Virus record (IMG/VR): IMGVR_UViG_3300028393_000176
Span: 1-36,709 of that record
Strand: one strand, 5' to 3'
Origin: a virus
Length of the DNA: 36,709 nt
The notes under the pieces were generated by a model. That model had not been told where the DNA came from. It ran no database searches and worked only from the letters and a program-made list of their open reading frames with translations. The position numbers and the translations under genes are program-made. Shown piece after piece: positions 6,292 to 15,671 of the stretch; position 1 is the stretch's first letter, and every line of letters begins with the position of its first letter.

Positions 6292-8555
6292 TATTTTTTC
6301 CTCCTGCTCATAAATGCGTCGTATGGATTTGGGATAAGTTCGGCGGACTGGGTTCTTGTGGCTAATGGAGGGGCAAGTCTTTTGATTAACTCACCGACCG
6401 GCTGGCCCACTTTGTTTAACCCGGAAGAAATCGCTGGCAATCGCTGAATCCCTGCGGCCATAAGTCGGGGAGACATAATTGGGGCAACCGCGCCTCCCGT
6501 CTTTGAAAGGATTGCTACTCTAGCAAGGTTTCCAAAGCCTTCTCCGCTCCCTGAGCCACCTCCCTTGCCGGGAAGCTTCTTTTGAAACGCTTCGGCTATG
6601 TTTTGATCCATAACGGGATCAATGAATTTTTGATCTGGGGCTCTGGCTTGCAATTCGTCCAAATTTCCCAAAACTTCGGGGGTCTGCGATTCGTATCGAG
6701 AAAGAATACTACGGCCACCTTTTTGGTTAGCTAGCCCTGAAAGCTTATCAATAAAATTCTTCTCGTCGATTACTGATTGATGTAGCTGCGGAATGTCTGT
6801 CTCTGTCGGTAGGTGTTTTTGTGGAAGGAATTCATTTGGCATTTTCGGCTTGCTATTTTCAAGAATCCGCATGCCCGAAAGATCATCGAATTGCTCTAAT
6901 GCAGCTACTTCCCGAGGATTTAGCTTCCCAGCATGATATTTTGAAATAATCGACGCCATTGACTTGTCGCTTACATTTCCACCAATCGCAGTTTGAAGGT
7001 CTTTCACGACACTCATAGAGTCATTGGCCTGAGCCAACTCTGGTGATATTTCCCTGACTTTTTCATTTAGGAAATTACGGACATCCTTTAAATGGAATTC
7101 TCCGCGCCCAGTGATGTCGTTAATTTGATGCTTTGGCCCATATTGTACAAAATCATCGATTTTAGAAATAAGGGAGTCCATTCTCGCTACGGATATAGGC
7201 AAATTAACTTCTTTTATACCTGCCGAGTCTAGGTTAACCCCATTAGGTCCAAATCCAAGAAGTTTGTCCACTTCACCCTGAGAAATGACTTTCCCGGTCG
7301 AATCAACAAACGCTTTTTTCCCCGAAAGTTCCGAATGTAAGTTGTCCAGAAAATTCAATTCTTTATTTGATAAATGGCTTGCCTTCCCCGATGGGTCGAC
7401 TATCGTGACGTCATTAATCTTGTTTTTTACAAAGTCAGCCGCAGATTTAGAAGTTTCTGGAGAAACAAGATTGTTCTTTGCAGACTTAATCAATCCCTGC
7501 TCTGCGGCACCTACATTAGCCCCGGCATCCGATTGCAACTTTTTGAATGAAGATAATGCCATCGCACCAGCATTGTTGAAAATCGATCGATTTTCGGCGG
7601 CTACTCTTTCAGCCTCTTTTTTAGTTAGGCCCTGCGTATCAATGATAGCTTGTCGGTTCGCCGCATTCGCTGCACTTATCGAGTTTTTATTTCCGGCCTT
7701 CGTTTCCGAAACAGACCGGGAATAATCAGAAAGCTTGGTATCCAACTTTGATTTTTCTGCGTTGTAGATATTTTGAGCCGTCGAAGCTGCCTCGTCATAA
7801 ATCTGTGTTGGATGTTCCCAGCCTGGAGGGAATACAGATTTTCCGGCAAATTCACGCTCGACGGCGGTCTTCATTTTTGGGATACCGACGCCTGAGCCAA
7901 CGGCGGCTGTGTCCCTCAATAATCCAGGTATGAAACTAGCTAGTTTCCCCGCCAGGCCAATACCTCCGGCGGTAGTTCCAGCTATAAGCCCTTCCTTAGT
8001 ACCTTCTCCAACAGCCTGCCCTAGTGGCTGGCCATTTATAAGTCCTTTGGCAGTAGCCGAGCCTCCAGATATCGCAAAATTCGACAATATTTGTTTTAAC
8101 AGGTTACCTTCTGGAGCTACGGCATATGGGACAGATTCAGCCAATGCAGAGGCGGCTAATCTTGGGTTTTGTGCGGATGCGTTAGCCGCAATAGGGGCCA
8201 TAGCTGGACCAGTCCCGCCAAGTCCCTCCAGCATGGCCTTTATTCTCGTAGCGGGAGATACCTTAGCCGGAGTTTCTGTCCTTTCATTATTTCCACCTAT
8301 CAAATCCATTAGCCCAGAAATAAAGCCCGTCGATTCCTTCGGCGCTGTTGGTGCTCCAATAGACGCGACCTTATATCCTGGCCCGGCGTCTGTGGAAACC
8401 TGCGAGTTACCAGATTCTGTATCGACAACGTCTTTATATTGGCCAGGATTATGGCTGACAATGCTTTGACCAAGCTCGGCATCATCCATATCGTCATACA
8501 ACCCAGGATGCTTGTCCCGAACCATTTTCCCTACATCCGAAACGGTTCGCGTCAT
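6291..8555 (-). CDS. Large internal virion / DNA-ejection protein (754 aa)
   Basis: The N-terminus contains two DP-type repeats (HPGLYDDMDDAELG and NPGQYKDVVD), a motif common at the start of podovirus internal virion proteins. Residues about 100-220 are Ala/Gly-rich and partly hydrophobic; 250-560 are strongly helical and charged; the C-terminus is Gly/Pro-rich and ends in basic residues. Size, composition and position after the tail genes match P22 gp16/gp20-type ejection proteins. No lytic transglycosylase motif was found. Confidence 0.6.
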   Translation of the reverse strand: MTRTVSDVGKMVRDKHPGLYDDMDDAELGQSIVSHNPGQYKDVVDTESGNSQVSTDAGPGYKVASIGAPTAPKESTGFISGLMDLIGGNNERTETPAKVSPATRIKAMLEGLGGTGPAMAPIAANASAQNPRLAASALAESVPYAVAPEGNLLKQILSNFAISGGSATAKGLINGQPLGQAVGEGTKEGLIAGTTAGGIGLAGKLASFIPGLLRDTAAVGSGVGIPKMKTAVEREFAGKSVFPPGWEHPTQIYDEAASTAQNIYNAEKSKLDTKLSDYSRSVSETKAGNKNSISAANAANRQAIIDTQGLTKKEAERVAAENRSIFNNAGAMALSSFKKLQSDAGANVGAAEQGLIKSAKNNLVSPETSKSAADFVKNKINDVTIVDPSGKASHLSNKELNFLDNLHSELSGKKAFVDSTGKVISQGEVDKLLGFGPNGVNLDSAGIKEVNLPISVARMDSLISKIDDFVQYGPKHQINDITGRGEFHLKDVRNFLNEKVREISPELAQANDSMSVVKDLQTAIGGNVSDKSMASIISKYHAGKLNPREVAALEQFDDLSGMRILENSKPKMPNEFLPQKHLPTETDIPQLHQSVIDEKNFIDKLSGLANQKGGRSILSRYESQTPEVLGNLDELQARAPDQKFIDPVMDQNIAEAFQKKLPGKGGGSGSGEGFGNLARVAILSKTGGAVAPIMSPRLMAAGIQRLPAISSGLNKVGQPVGELIKRLAPPLATRTQSAELIPNPYDAFMSRRKK

Positions 8556-10144
8556 TTATTTTTACCCAATTTATGCCGAGCGCCAGCCGGGTCATTTTTA
8601 TCGTTCCATCCTTCGGGCGGTGTAGGCGTTGCCGTCTTAGGCAACTTGGAATTATAGGTATCTAGATAATTCCCGACAGCATTGGCATCGGCGTTTGGAT
8701 GCAGGTTCAAAAATCTTGAATTCGCACCGGCTATCAAGTTTTTCTGATTTTTTAATGCGCCTTTAACATACACATTTGTTAAATCATTTATTGCCGCCTG
8801 ATTAGCCTTAGACCATTTGCTGGAAAGTCTAGTTTCCATCTCTTGTTCCCACTTACTAACTAAGTCTTGACGCCCCCCGAATGCCATTAACAGTGCCGCA
8901 GAACGAGTCGTATCCCCCTCCATTGCCTTTAATGCAGTCTTTACAGCTACTTCTGATGCAGCATTTGTTAATAGGCCTCGTATATTTTGTGCCGCATTCA
9001 ATGCCTTATTTGCGTTTATGTAATCCGGTGTGGATTGAATTTCATGTCCGATTGCGGTGAGGTCAGCGTTTTCTTTAGCTGTATAATTCTGCCCACCGCG
9101 TTTACCACCTCCAGATAGATTCCCTGATTTTGTATTGAGGACTTGGTCTTCGCCCTCTGGGCTTTTTGACAAAGTGAAACTACCTGGGGCATTAGAATCT
9201 CCCTCTATTTTTTGGAACCTTTGCGTTGCTTCGTTAAAAAACTCATAATTACTGGAGTTCCCATGCATAAGTTCTTTTATTTGGGCATCATGTGGAATTT
9301 GGACGTCGGTCGGTTTTTTTATAAGCTCCCCAGTACGCTTATCGTATGAGCCTAATCTCGTTATTGGCCCGTCCGTATATGCCCTGGGCGCAAATGTCTG
9401 TTCCCCAGTTTGATTCAATGCCTTCCCAAGCTCATGCCCAGCCGTCAAAAGCACTTTTGAGTTATCCCTATTCTTTTTATCTGCGGCATCTTGATATTGA
9501 GCCTCTTTGCTCAATTGATCCAGCCCAGATCCCAGTATTTCTGGACGTCGCAATGCTGCCCCGAGTATTAGCCGACCCTGCCCACTGGCGGCATATTGGC
9601 CAATATTTTTTATGGCATCCAATAATCCGGCACCTATGTCCTTACCACCGGACGCAGTTTTAGATCCACCGCCTAGTAACTGACCGAACGAACCAAGAAC
9701 ATCCCCGAGATCCGTTGGCTTTTGGGCTGTCGCCTGAGTTGATAACCTAGCCATAAGGTCCTGGGCATTTTTCTTGTAGTCAAAGCCGCCATCTGTGGGA
9801 ACCGCGTCATTTGTCGGTTTGTTTAAATCTTGTTTTATTGGCCCCTGCTTCTCAAGCTCAAGAACCTTATTCATAGCATCCTTTTTCGAGTCTTGAATGC
9901 TTGGCGTATTTGATTCTGCAATTGATTGAGTAAGTGCCCCGGTAGACGGCGGCGCTGATGGCGTGGCTGGCCCAAGCGTATTTATGAAATTCCCGATTGC
10001 ATCAAGTGGATTTGATGTTGGAGTGGGTGACGATGGAGGTGCTGAAGTTGCAAGGCTCTTTATTAATTCAGGGATATTCTCAAGCGGATCATAGCCACCA
10101 TTTCCGAAATTTACGGCATAGGGGCTTCTGGAATTACCGAGCAT
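8552..10144 (-). CDS. Internal virion / DNA-ejection protein (about 530 aa)
   Basis: The N-terminal third is Pro/Ser/Thr-rich and disordered; the rest is helical with Ala/Lys/Gln-rich segments (ALNAAQNIRGLLTNAASEVA). It ends with an ATGA overlap into the 754-aa gene. The frame extends to 10219, but that would overlap the upstream gene by 86 nt. The ATG at 10144 gives an 11-nt overlap; 10177 is a further option. Function is inferred from position. Confidence 0.55.
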   Translation of the reverse strand: MLGNSRSPYAVNFGNGGYDPLENIPELIKSLATSAPPSSPTPTSNPLDAIGNFINTLGPATPSAPPSTGALTQSIAESNTPSIQDSKKDAMNKVLELEKQGPIKQDLNKPTNDAVPTDGGFDYKKNAQDLMARLSTQATAQKPTDLGDVLGSFGQLLGGGSKTASGGKDIGAGLLDAIKNIGQYAASGQGRLILGAALRRPEILGSGLDQLSKEAQYQDAADKKNRDNSKVLLTAGHELGKALNQTGEQTFAPRAYTDGPITRLGSYDKRTGELIKKPTDVQIPHDAQIKELMHGNSSNYEFFNEATQRFQKIEGDSNAPGSFTLSKSPEGEDQVLNTKSGNLSGGGKRGGQNYTAKENADLTAIGHEIQSTPDYINANKALNAAQNIRGLLTNAASEVAVKTALKAMEGDTTRSAALLMAFGGRQDLVSKWEQEMETRLSSKWSKANQAAINDLTNVYVKGALKNQKNLIAGANSRFLNLHPNADANAVGNYLDTYNSKLPKTATPTPPEGWNDKNDPAGARHKLGKNK

Positions 10145-10679
10145 AACCGGTGTTTCCAGTTTGCGCCTTTCCGGCATAGTATCCGGCCTTCTCAGATGCT
10201 CGTTTGGTTGCGTCGTCATACGCTAGTTGATTCACGTTATATCCGAGTTGTTTGTTCAATTCTCCAGAGCTTCGATTCGCTAATGTAGCGGCTTGGCCAC
10301 CCCTGACGCCCTGTTGAGCCAAGTTTAAATTGACTTGTCCTCGTTGAGCGTTTTGAGCCTCGGTTGACTGGTTTGCGATGTCTGACTTTAGCTGCGTCAA
10401 CTCGGGAGGAGGTGCGGAAACAGAATTCAAAAATCCAGCTTCCCCTTCACCAGAAAGCTGCTTATTCCGATCCAATGAAGCATTTAATTGCTCCATGGCT
10501 CTGTCATAGGCGGTCTTAGCTGTATCGGTTTGATATTGTTGCCCTTGGAGCGTTTGCTCTTGTTGAAATTTCTGCGTTTGGTCCAACGCCTTTTGTTGTT
10601 GAGCCATTTGCTCACGGGAAAGATCCGCTTGGCTTACTCTATTTTCTCTGGCAATACTGTCTTCGTTAGAGCCGCCCAT
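10134..10679 (-). CDS. Gln-rich coiled-coil virion protein (181 aa)
   Basis: A long Gln/Ala-rich helix (residues about 15-75, QMAQQQKALDQTQKF) is followed by more helix with conserved-looking GQVNLNLAQQGVRGG and a Gly/Ala/Tyr C-terminus. It resembles small ejection proteins such as P22 gp7 in size and place. Start and stop overlap the neighbours. Confidence 0.55.
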   Translation of the reverse strand: MGGSNEDSIARENRVSQADLSREQMAQQQKALDQTQKFQQEQTLQGQQYQTDTAKTAYDRAMEQLNASLDRNKQLSGEGEAGFLNSVSAPPPELTQLKSDIANQSTEAQNAQRGQVNLNLAQQGVRGGQAATLANRSSGELNKQLGYNVNQLAYDDATKRASEKAGYYAGKAQTGNTGYAR

Positions 10680-11035
10680 TATTGTTGCCCACCAGATGAT
10701 TGCCCACCAGATGGTTGCCCACCAAAGGCCTTCATATATTCATCATAGGCACTTTTAACTTTTGGCGCAGAATCGGATACTGCCCCCATTGATTTTGCGA
10801 TACTTATAGGGTCCTTCAAATCAGTTCCTGCTATTGTCTTTTTGGCCTTGTAAATATCATTCGCAGAACCAGCAACTTTACCCGCTGTATTGAGGCCATC
10901 AATTACCCCAGGAGCTGATGAGGCTATGGTGTCATAAGCCCCCTGAGCTACTGCTGGGGCTGTTTCGGCGGCGGCAGTACCCACCGATGCCGCAGTATTT
11001 CCGATCGCTTCCAACGCCGCTGGGATTGCCTCCAT
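10679..11035 (-). CDS. Ala-rich small virion protein (118 aa)
   Basis: The protein is Ala/Gly/Ser-rich with amphipathic or weakly hydrophobic stretches and ends in GGQPSGGQSSGGQQ, encoded by a 15-bp DNA repeat. It starts right after the previous stop and overlaps the next gene by 1 nt. The nature of the tail suggests a flexible linker to a virion partner. The family is not recognised. Confidence 0.5.
   Translation of the reverse strand: MEAIPAALEAIGNTAASVGTAAAETAPAVAQGAYDTIASSAPGVIDGLNTAGKVAGSANDIYKAKKTIAGTDLKDPISIAKSMGAVSDSAPKVKSAYDEYMKAFGGQPSGGQSSGGQQ
10685..10724. repeat. 15-bp tandem repeat encoding a GGQ(P/S)S tail
   Basis: TTGCCCACCA recurs at 10685, 10700 and 10715 with a 15-bp period. 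In the minus-strand gene it encodes the GGQPS/GGQSS repeat at the protein C-terminus. Copy number is likely to vary between relatives. Confidence 0.8.
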
Positions 11036-11449
11036 TTAAATCGCCCTCCGTCTCATAAAAAAGATAAACGGATCGACGACTTCGGATGACGTACAAAGGG
11101 ACTTTCCGAAAGTGACCATGATCGTATTTTTTAATGCTGCGCGGTAAACAATTTCTTTACATCCGCGATATGCTCGCATGGCCATTTTCATCAGCACTGA
11201 CGGTGATAAAGCCTTTGAAAAAGCCTCCAGTATGACGCAAAGGCCATTTGCATCGCGCCAGTAAATCAAGACGGCTTTTAACGAGCCCCCATCAAAATGG
11301 AGTTCTTTCTCAAACGTGGCGCATAAGTCCTTCAACCGATTCCTGATAAAGGATTTCATGTCGTCGGTAAAATCATAATAGGGTTCATGACACTCTATAT
11401 ATAGCGCGAACATTTCGTCGTCTATTCCTTGTTTTTCACTGTTTGCCAT
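11036..11449 (-). CDS. Hypothetical virion or tail-assembly protein (137 aa)
   Basis: A mixed alpha/beta sequence with several Tyr, Phe and Cys and a basic end (FFMRRRAI). It overlaps the tail nozzle gene by 28 nt if ATG 11449 is used; the ATG at 11413, after an AAGGA, would avoid the overlap. There are hints of an acetyltransferase-like organisation (hydrophobic strand KAVLIYW, then LCVILEA), but no diagnostic motif. Confidence 0.5.
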   Translation of the reverse strand: MANSEKQGIDDEMFALYIECHEPYYDFTDDMKSFIRNRLKDLCATFEKELHFDGGSLKAVLIYWRDANGLCVILEAFSKALSPSVLMKMAMRAYRGCKEIVYRAALKNTIMVTFGKSLCTSSEVVDPFIFFMRRRAI

Positions 11450-13221
11450 AATATTTTGAATCCTCTAAAAAATGTTCGTCCTTTGGTCTGACGGATCGTG
11501 TATTGAATCCATCGCCCCCATAAATTCACATGCACGACGCGGTAGTCTTCGGTGTTCTGCCCTACCTCATAATCCTGGTATGTGAAGTACTGGCTATCAA
11601 AGAATCCGCCCTTTAAAGGGACCGTGTATGTGAGCTTGTGCTGTTCCTCCCCATCGATTACAAGAGATATATCCACGGAGTCGTCGCCGCCCATTACAAA
11701 GAATGCGAAGAAGTCCTGCATATACCGGACCTCATTACTAGCCAGCAACTGGCCTCCCTGAACGATCGAAGAGACCTCTTCGTCTCGGTACTGGATGGAT
11801 ACATAGAACTGATCAATTATCCCGTCCGCAGCCTGCCCCGAATACAAAAAGTTGTTGATCACTGCAAAGCAATTCCAGTTTGGCGAATATGAATCAGTCG
11901 CAATCTGATAAATGGCCCAGCCTTTTACACGGATGTCATAAATCAGAATGATGGTGCCCAATATGATGTGGTACTTGTAGTCGTAAAATATCGCACTGAC
12001 ATTGGTCTGCGGCGTGACGTAATAGTCCATGATTGGGCGGATCGGCTGGCTCAAGTTATCCGCCTGAAGGTTATCCAACGAAGTCGACACTGGTTGGGCA
12101 AAGTTGCCATTGAAAAGGCGGATATCGTTTAACGTGGACAGGAACATCACTCCGCCGGGGAAATCGCCTTGTACGGGAACTTTGACCATTGAATAGCCAT
12201 TCAAAACACCCACGTTTGACCTGGTTGAGGAAAGGGTTGGGGTCGCGGTCGAGACGTCCATTACATAGACGGCTTTTTTTGAACCGATGACGACCTTTGC
12301 ATAATCCAGACTAAGGCCAGTTAATGGGGTCCCGTCGTTATCGATATTTGATACATTCTCAAAATTCCCGTTATCAAAAACCTCAATTTCCGAATCCGTC
12401 ACCCATGCTTGCGTCGGGTAGAGTGGGTCACCAAGACCGATTAAACGCTCAAATGAGACTTCGATGAACTTTACCCTTGGGCATTCATTGTTTATTGCTG
12501 GTATAGCTGCCCCAAGACTCCCATCCGCAACATTATCGACATAGGTCAAAGTTGTGTTATCCCCAACGATTGCGAGAAGAAAAAGTGACGTCCCCCCGGC
12601 AATTGTCCGATATATCTTTCTTCCTGTAGTCCCGGCATATCCTATCGGCAAAGTGAGTTCCATCTGAGAGTTAACCACCGTGATCGAATTCGATACGGTC
12701 CCAATCACTTCTTCTCCACCGGCAGTCACGTAGGTCATCGCATAATAATAGGCCCCATTTAAATTGCCGGACGACCCAGAATCGGCAGCATAAGGGGCTC
12801 CCATTTGAGCAACAAGCGTCCCGTCAAACCGAATAGGGTAGTCGAGCCCATTTACGATAAATAACTGGTCATTGAGTACACCGAAGTCACATTTACCCGG
12901 CGTCATCCCTGTATAGATGGCCGTTGGGGTAGCGTTTATCCAGTCCTTATATAAAGTCCCGTTAACGACTGCGATTGATACGCTTTGCGGGACATTTTGA
13001 GCGTTCAAATAGGCGAATTCAAAAATTCCATCGACATCGTGAGCTGTATTAAAATCAGCTTCCATTTCTGGCATTAGGATTTTGTCTGCCCCGACAATGG
13101 AGTCGTAGTTTACATTGACGGCATTCAGCAAATACTCGGGACCAATAAACTTGGAACCGACGTCATTTCGCATCCCCTTGAATTGAACCTGGACGCCGGT
13201 CCATCCAGTCGATAGGTTCAT
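11422..13221 (-). CDS. Tail nozzle / stabilisation protein (P22 gp10-like)
   Basis: A 599-aa beta-rich protein with repeated Gly-turns, typical of beta-propeller nozzle proteins in short-tailed phages. The N-terminus (GWTGVQVQFKGMRNDVG) introduces a series of strands with motifs such as FGVLNDQLFIVNGLDYPIRF and GAYYYAMTYVTAGGEE. It starts by ATGA overlap on the adaptor gene, the same order as gp4-gp10 in P22-like phages. It would extend the neck and close the DNA channel. Confidence 0.65.
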   Translation of the reverse strand: MNLSTGWTGVQVQFKGMRNDVGSKFIGPEYLLNAVNVNYDSIVGADKILMPEMEADFNTAHDVDGIFEFAYLNAQNVPQSVSIAVVNGTLYKDWINATPTAIYTGMTPGKCDFGVLNDQLFIVNGLDYPIRFDGTLVAQMGAPYAADSGSSGNLNGAYYYAMTYVTAGGEEVIGTVSNSITVVNSQMELTLPIGYAGTTGRKIYRTIAGGTSLFLLAIVGDNTTLTYVDNVADGSLGAAIPAINNECPRVKFIEVSFERLIGLGDPLYPTQAWVTDSEIEVFDNGNFENVSNIDNDGTPLTGLSLDYAKVVIGSKKAVYVMDVSTATPTLSSTRSNVGVLNGYSMVKVPVQGDFPGGVMFLSTLNDIRLFNGNFAQPVSTSLDNLQADNLSQPIRPIMDYYVTPQTNVSAIFYDYKYHIILGTIILIYDIRVKGWAIYQIATDSYSPNWNCFAVINNFLYSGQAADGIIDQFYVSIQYRDEEVSSIVQGGQLLASNEVRYMQDFFAFFVMGGDDSVDISLVIDGEEQHKLTYTVPLKGGFFDSQYFTYQDYEVGQNTEDYRVVHVNLWGRWIQYTIRQTKGRTFFRGFKILWQTVKNKE

Positions 13222-14144
13222 GTCAAATAGATTCCGGGGTTGTTCGTCTCAAAGAAAATCGGGTTTCGGATATCGCCGTTAGGATTGATCATTTTTCGAC
13301 CGCGTCGAACCTGGGCCTTCGCCATAACTAACGCTTCAGCGAAAGTTTTGTCGTAAACCGCCGTTCTGATGGGGTCAATTTTTGCGAGTAGGACCGATGC
13401 GGTGTACGACGTGATGATTTCCATGTGTTCATCGCAGACTTCCATCTCCATATCGAGAGTTTTTTGAGAGATAACATTGTTGATTACCGGAATTCGGAAA
13501 TGGCGCTTGTAGTAGTAAACCCAAAAGTTATTTTCCTTCACTTCCGATCCAATAGAATGAGACACGGCGGTGGTATCCTGAACGCCACGTTCGCACCCAT
13601 AAAAAACGTTGTCGGACATACTGAGATACCCTATTTTTTCGTCACCGATTTGGATAAATCCGCTAAATTGAAGGAAATTCGAAGCATCATCCACTTCAAT
13701 GGTGGTGGACTCGGATGTTATCGCCTTTGTCAGCGTCGTCGTCTGAAATGATGACACGTCGGTTGGGTAAACAATGAGCTTGTTTTGCCATGCGACAATC
13801 CAGCGCGGAACGCCCTTCCATTGATATTGGAATGCCGCCTCTGCGGGGTTTAAATTGACCACATCGAGCATATATTTTATTCCTTGGACCCATACCATAA
13901 TGAACCGGTATGTTTTGGCCCTTAACGCCAATGGGGGGGCGTCTATAGTGTGTTCATTGGTATCAAGGCATTTGGAATAAAATCCCTCTAAGGCCTGGGT
14001 CTCAGCGGCATAGCGATCGAGCCCAAACATTAATTGCTGAACTATGTTGTTGTTATTGAAAAGCGTATTGATTGCTTTGCCTGATAAGTCATCAAGCGTA
14101 GACGTGGCAAACCGGATTCGTTCAATACACTCTCTAACGAGCAT
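13218..14144 (-). CDS. Neck/adaptor-type protein with an inserted beta module
   Basis: A 308-aa protein. The N- and C-terminal parts are helical and look like a podovirus portal-adaptor. Residues about 128-200 form a separate beta module (STTIEVDDASNF, IGDEKIGY, GCERGVQDTTAVSHSIGSEV) of a kind found inserted in many phage structural proteins. It sits between the decoration genes and the nozzle gene. Adaptor function is inferred from position. Confidence 0.5.
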   Translation of the reverse strand: MLVRECIERIRFATSTLDDLSGKAINTLFNNNNIVQQLMFGLDRYAAETQALEGFYSKCLDTNEHTIDAPPLALRAKTYRFIMVWVQGIKYMLDVVNLNPAEAAFQYQWKGVPRWIVAWQNKLIVYPTDVSSFQTTTLTKAITSESTTIEVDDASNFLQFSGFIQIGDEKIGYLSMSDNVFYGCERGVQDTTAVSHSIGSEVKENNFWVYYYKRHFRIPVINNVISQKTLDMEMEVCDEHMEIITSYTASVLLAKIDPIRTAVYDKTFAEALVMAKAQVRRGRKMINPNGDIRNPIFFETNNPGIYLT

Positions 14145-14638
14145 TAATCAGTCCCCAGTATCCACATCTGGAATGTGGTGTCAGAAGCGGACCCTGTGAG
14201 CTTAAAACTCCCCGCAGATGCAACCGATATTTCTGAGGAATAAATGAATGTTTGTGCTTGGCCCGGAGAAATAATCATATAATCCGAGGTGGTGTGCCAT
14301 GTGAATAGATTCTGGGATGCTGCGGCACCCAATATCAGGTTGTTTGATGCGTGGGAATTGTAGATTACCAAGGCCTTAAGATAAGAGAGATCCCCATCAT
14401 TGTTTCGAACGATTTGGGTGGAATATCCTGTCCCCGATTGATTATCAATTGCGTTAAGGTTGAATGTGAATACTGTGGTCCCCACGGAGCCATCAACAGA
14501 GAAAACAATATCGTCCTCGTCAATATCTAGGGTACCGATTGCAGTTGGAACCTCTTGGACCTGGATGACCGTTCCCGTTGTGGTGTCCGCTTCCTCGGTG
14601 ATATTAAATAATACGCCAGCATTGCCATAAACTGTCAT
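14144..14638 (-). CDS. Hypothetical beta-rich virion protein (164 aa)
   Basis: It is Thr/Ser/Asp-rich beta sequence with no membrane or catalytic motif. The ATG at 14638 forms an ATGA overlap with the preceding stop and has GGGG just upstream, so it is preferred to the one at 14650. It ends 1 nt into the adaptor gene. It is probably a capsid decoration or neck component. Confidence 0.55.
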   Translation of the reverse strand: MTVYGNAGVLFNITEEADTTTGTVIQVQEVPTAIGTLDIDEDDIVFSVDGSVGTTVFTFNLNAIDNQSGTGYSTQIVRNNDGDLSYLKALVIYNSHASNNLILGAAASQNLFTWHTTSDYMIISPGQAQTFIYSSEISVASAGSFKLTGSASDTTFQMWILGTD

Positions 14639-14976
14639 GATTGACCCCACACAAAAGAATTGAAATCGGCGTCGTCTTCGCCGTCGTTTTGAACCTCAAT
14701 AGAATCTATCGATCCCAGAAGAATGAACTCGCCCGTTATCGTGAATTGGTTGCCGCTGTTTATTTTGCAGTTGAGCGTTTCCGTTGTTGAAATTCGAATC
14801 CCTGTGATCGTAGGAATGCGGCTCAAATCGACTGTGTACCAATTAGAATCGGCGGCGACAGTAGACTCACTTTTAGATACAATCGCAAAATCCGCATCTA
14901 TCTCAAATGAGACTTCGGTCAAAACATCGCTGGCCGCATTTAATTCATATTGAATGCCTTGGAATAGTGCTTGCAT
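14635..14976 (-). CDS. Hypothetical virion protein (113 aa)
   Basis: A helical start (MQALFQGIQYELNAASDV) is followed by beta strands ending in SFVWGQS. The ATG at 14976 overlaps the previous stop by 1 nt; the longer frame to 15018 would run 43 nt into the upstream gene. Its tail resembles an internal stretch (DVDLLVWGD) of the upstream 231-aa protein, so the two may be distant relatives. Confidence 0.55.
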   Translation of the reverse strand: MQALFQGIQYELNAASDVLTEVSFEIDADFAIVSKSESTVAADSNWYTVDLSRIPTITGIRISTTETLNCKINSGNQFTITGEFILLGSIDSIEVQNDGEDDADFNSFVWGQS

Positions 14977-15671
14977 TAGCCTGCCGTCCAGACGCCGGAG
15001 CCGCTTGTCACTAGCCATCCGGTGGCCGTTCCAGTCACGTATATGATTGAGCCCGGAGTGTATGATTCGAAATAGCCATTTAAGGTACTTGTTTGGGCAA
15101 ACCCCGTGATTGTCGTATCCCCGACGCAGTAGAATCGAATCCCGTGGGCATTCTCAATTTCGAAGCCATAAATTAGCCCCCGTTTTAATGGCGGCAATAT
15201 GACATAACCAAGAACTGAAAGTCCTTGATTAGTGACCAGAATTCCAGATTGTGCCGCGCTCAAATAATATGGATTTGAGGCGCTTACATCGATTCCGTCG
15301 CCCCATACCAAAAGATCGACATCCACATCGACATCGCTTGAGCTTTTGAATTGAAGTGCTGGAAACGAACCTGTAAGGATTACTGATGAGTTCATCAAAA
15401 ATTCGTCAGATTCGCTATCAACCCGAAGATACACGGGTGCTGATGCGTCTAGCCTCATTGCAGTCGAGGCCTTTGCGTCGCCTAGTGGAAGAACCCCGGA
15501 CAACACTTGATACATCGCCACCGAGCGCCAGACGCTTCCCGGTGGGATTATCAGTGATTGTTTTGAATAAAAAGAGAAATCGGAGATCGCCGAAAATGAT
15601 TCATCCGTTAGGATGTCTGAACTTTCGGAGACCTCTAATTGATCAACGTCGAACTTGACTCGCTTTGCCAC
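14976..15671 (-). CDS. Virion decoration/fibre-like protein (231 aa)
   Basis: It uses a GTG start overlapping the stop of the S74 fibre gene. The first 120 residues are beta-rich. The C-terminal 90 residues (LVTNQG, LIYGFEIENAHGIRF, GDTTITG, then a late GWLVTSGSGVWTAG) match the C-terminal part of the 127-aa protein at 16943-17326, showing a shared module. Such G-W...G-x-W endings occur in phage head-fibre and tail-fibre tips. Confidence 0.55.
   Translation of the reverse strand: MAKRVKFDVDQLEVSESSDILTDESFSAISDFSFYSKQSLIIPPGSVWRSVAMYQVLSGVLPLGDAKASTAMRLDASAPVYLRVDSESDEFLMNSSVILTGSFPALQFKSSSDVDVDVDLLVWGDGIDVSASNPYYLSAAQSGILVTNQGLSVLGYVILPPLKRGLIYGFEIENAHGIRFYCVGDTTITGFAQTSTLNGYFESYTPGSIIYVTGTATGWLVTSGSGVWTAG

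Noticed and set aside
7909-8469. Plus-strand 186-aa open frame
   Set aside because: It lies wholly opposite the 754-aa ejection protein, with Pro/Ala/Ser composition from codon mirroring, and no ribosome binding site.
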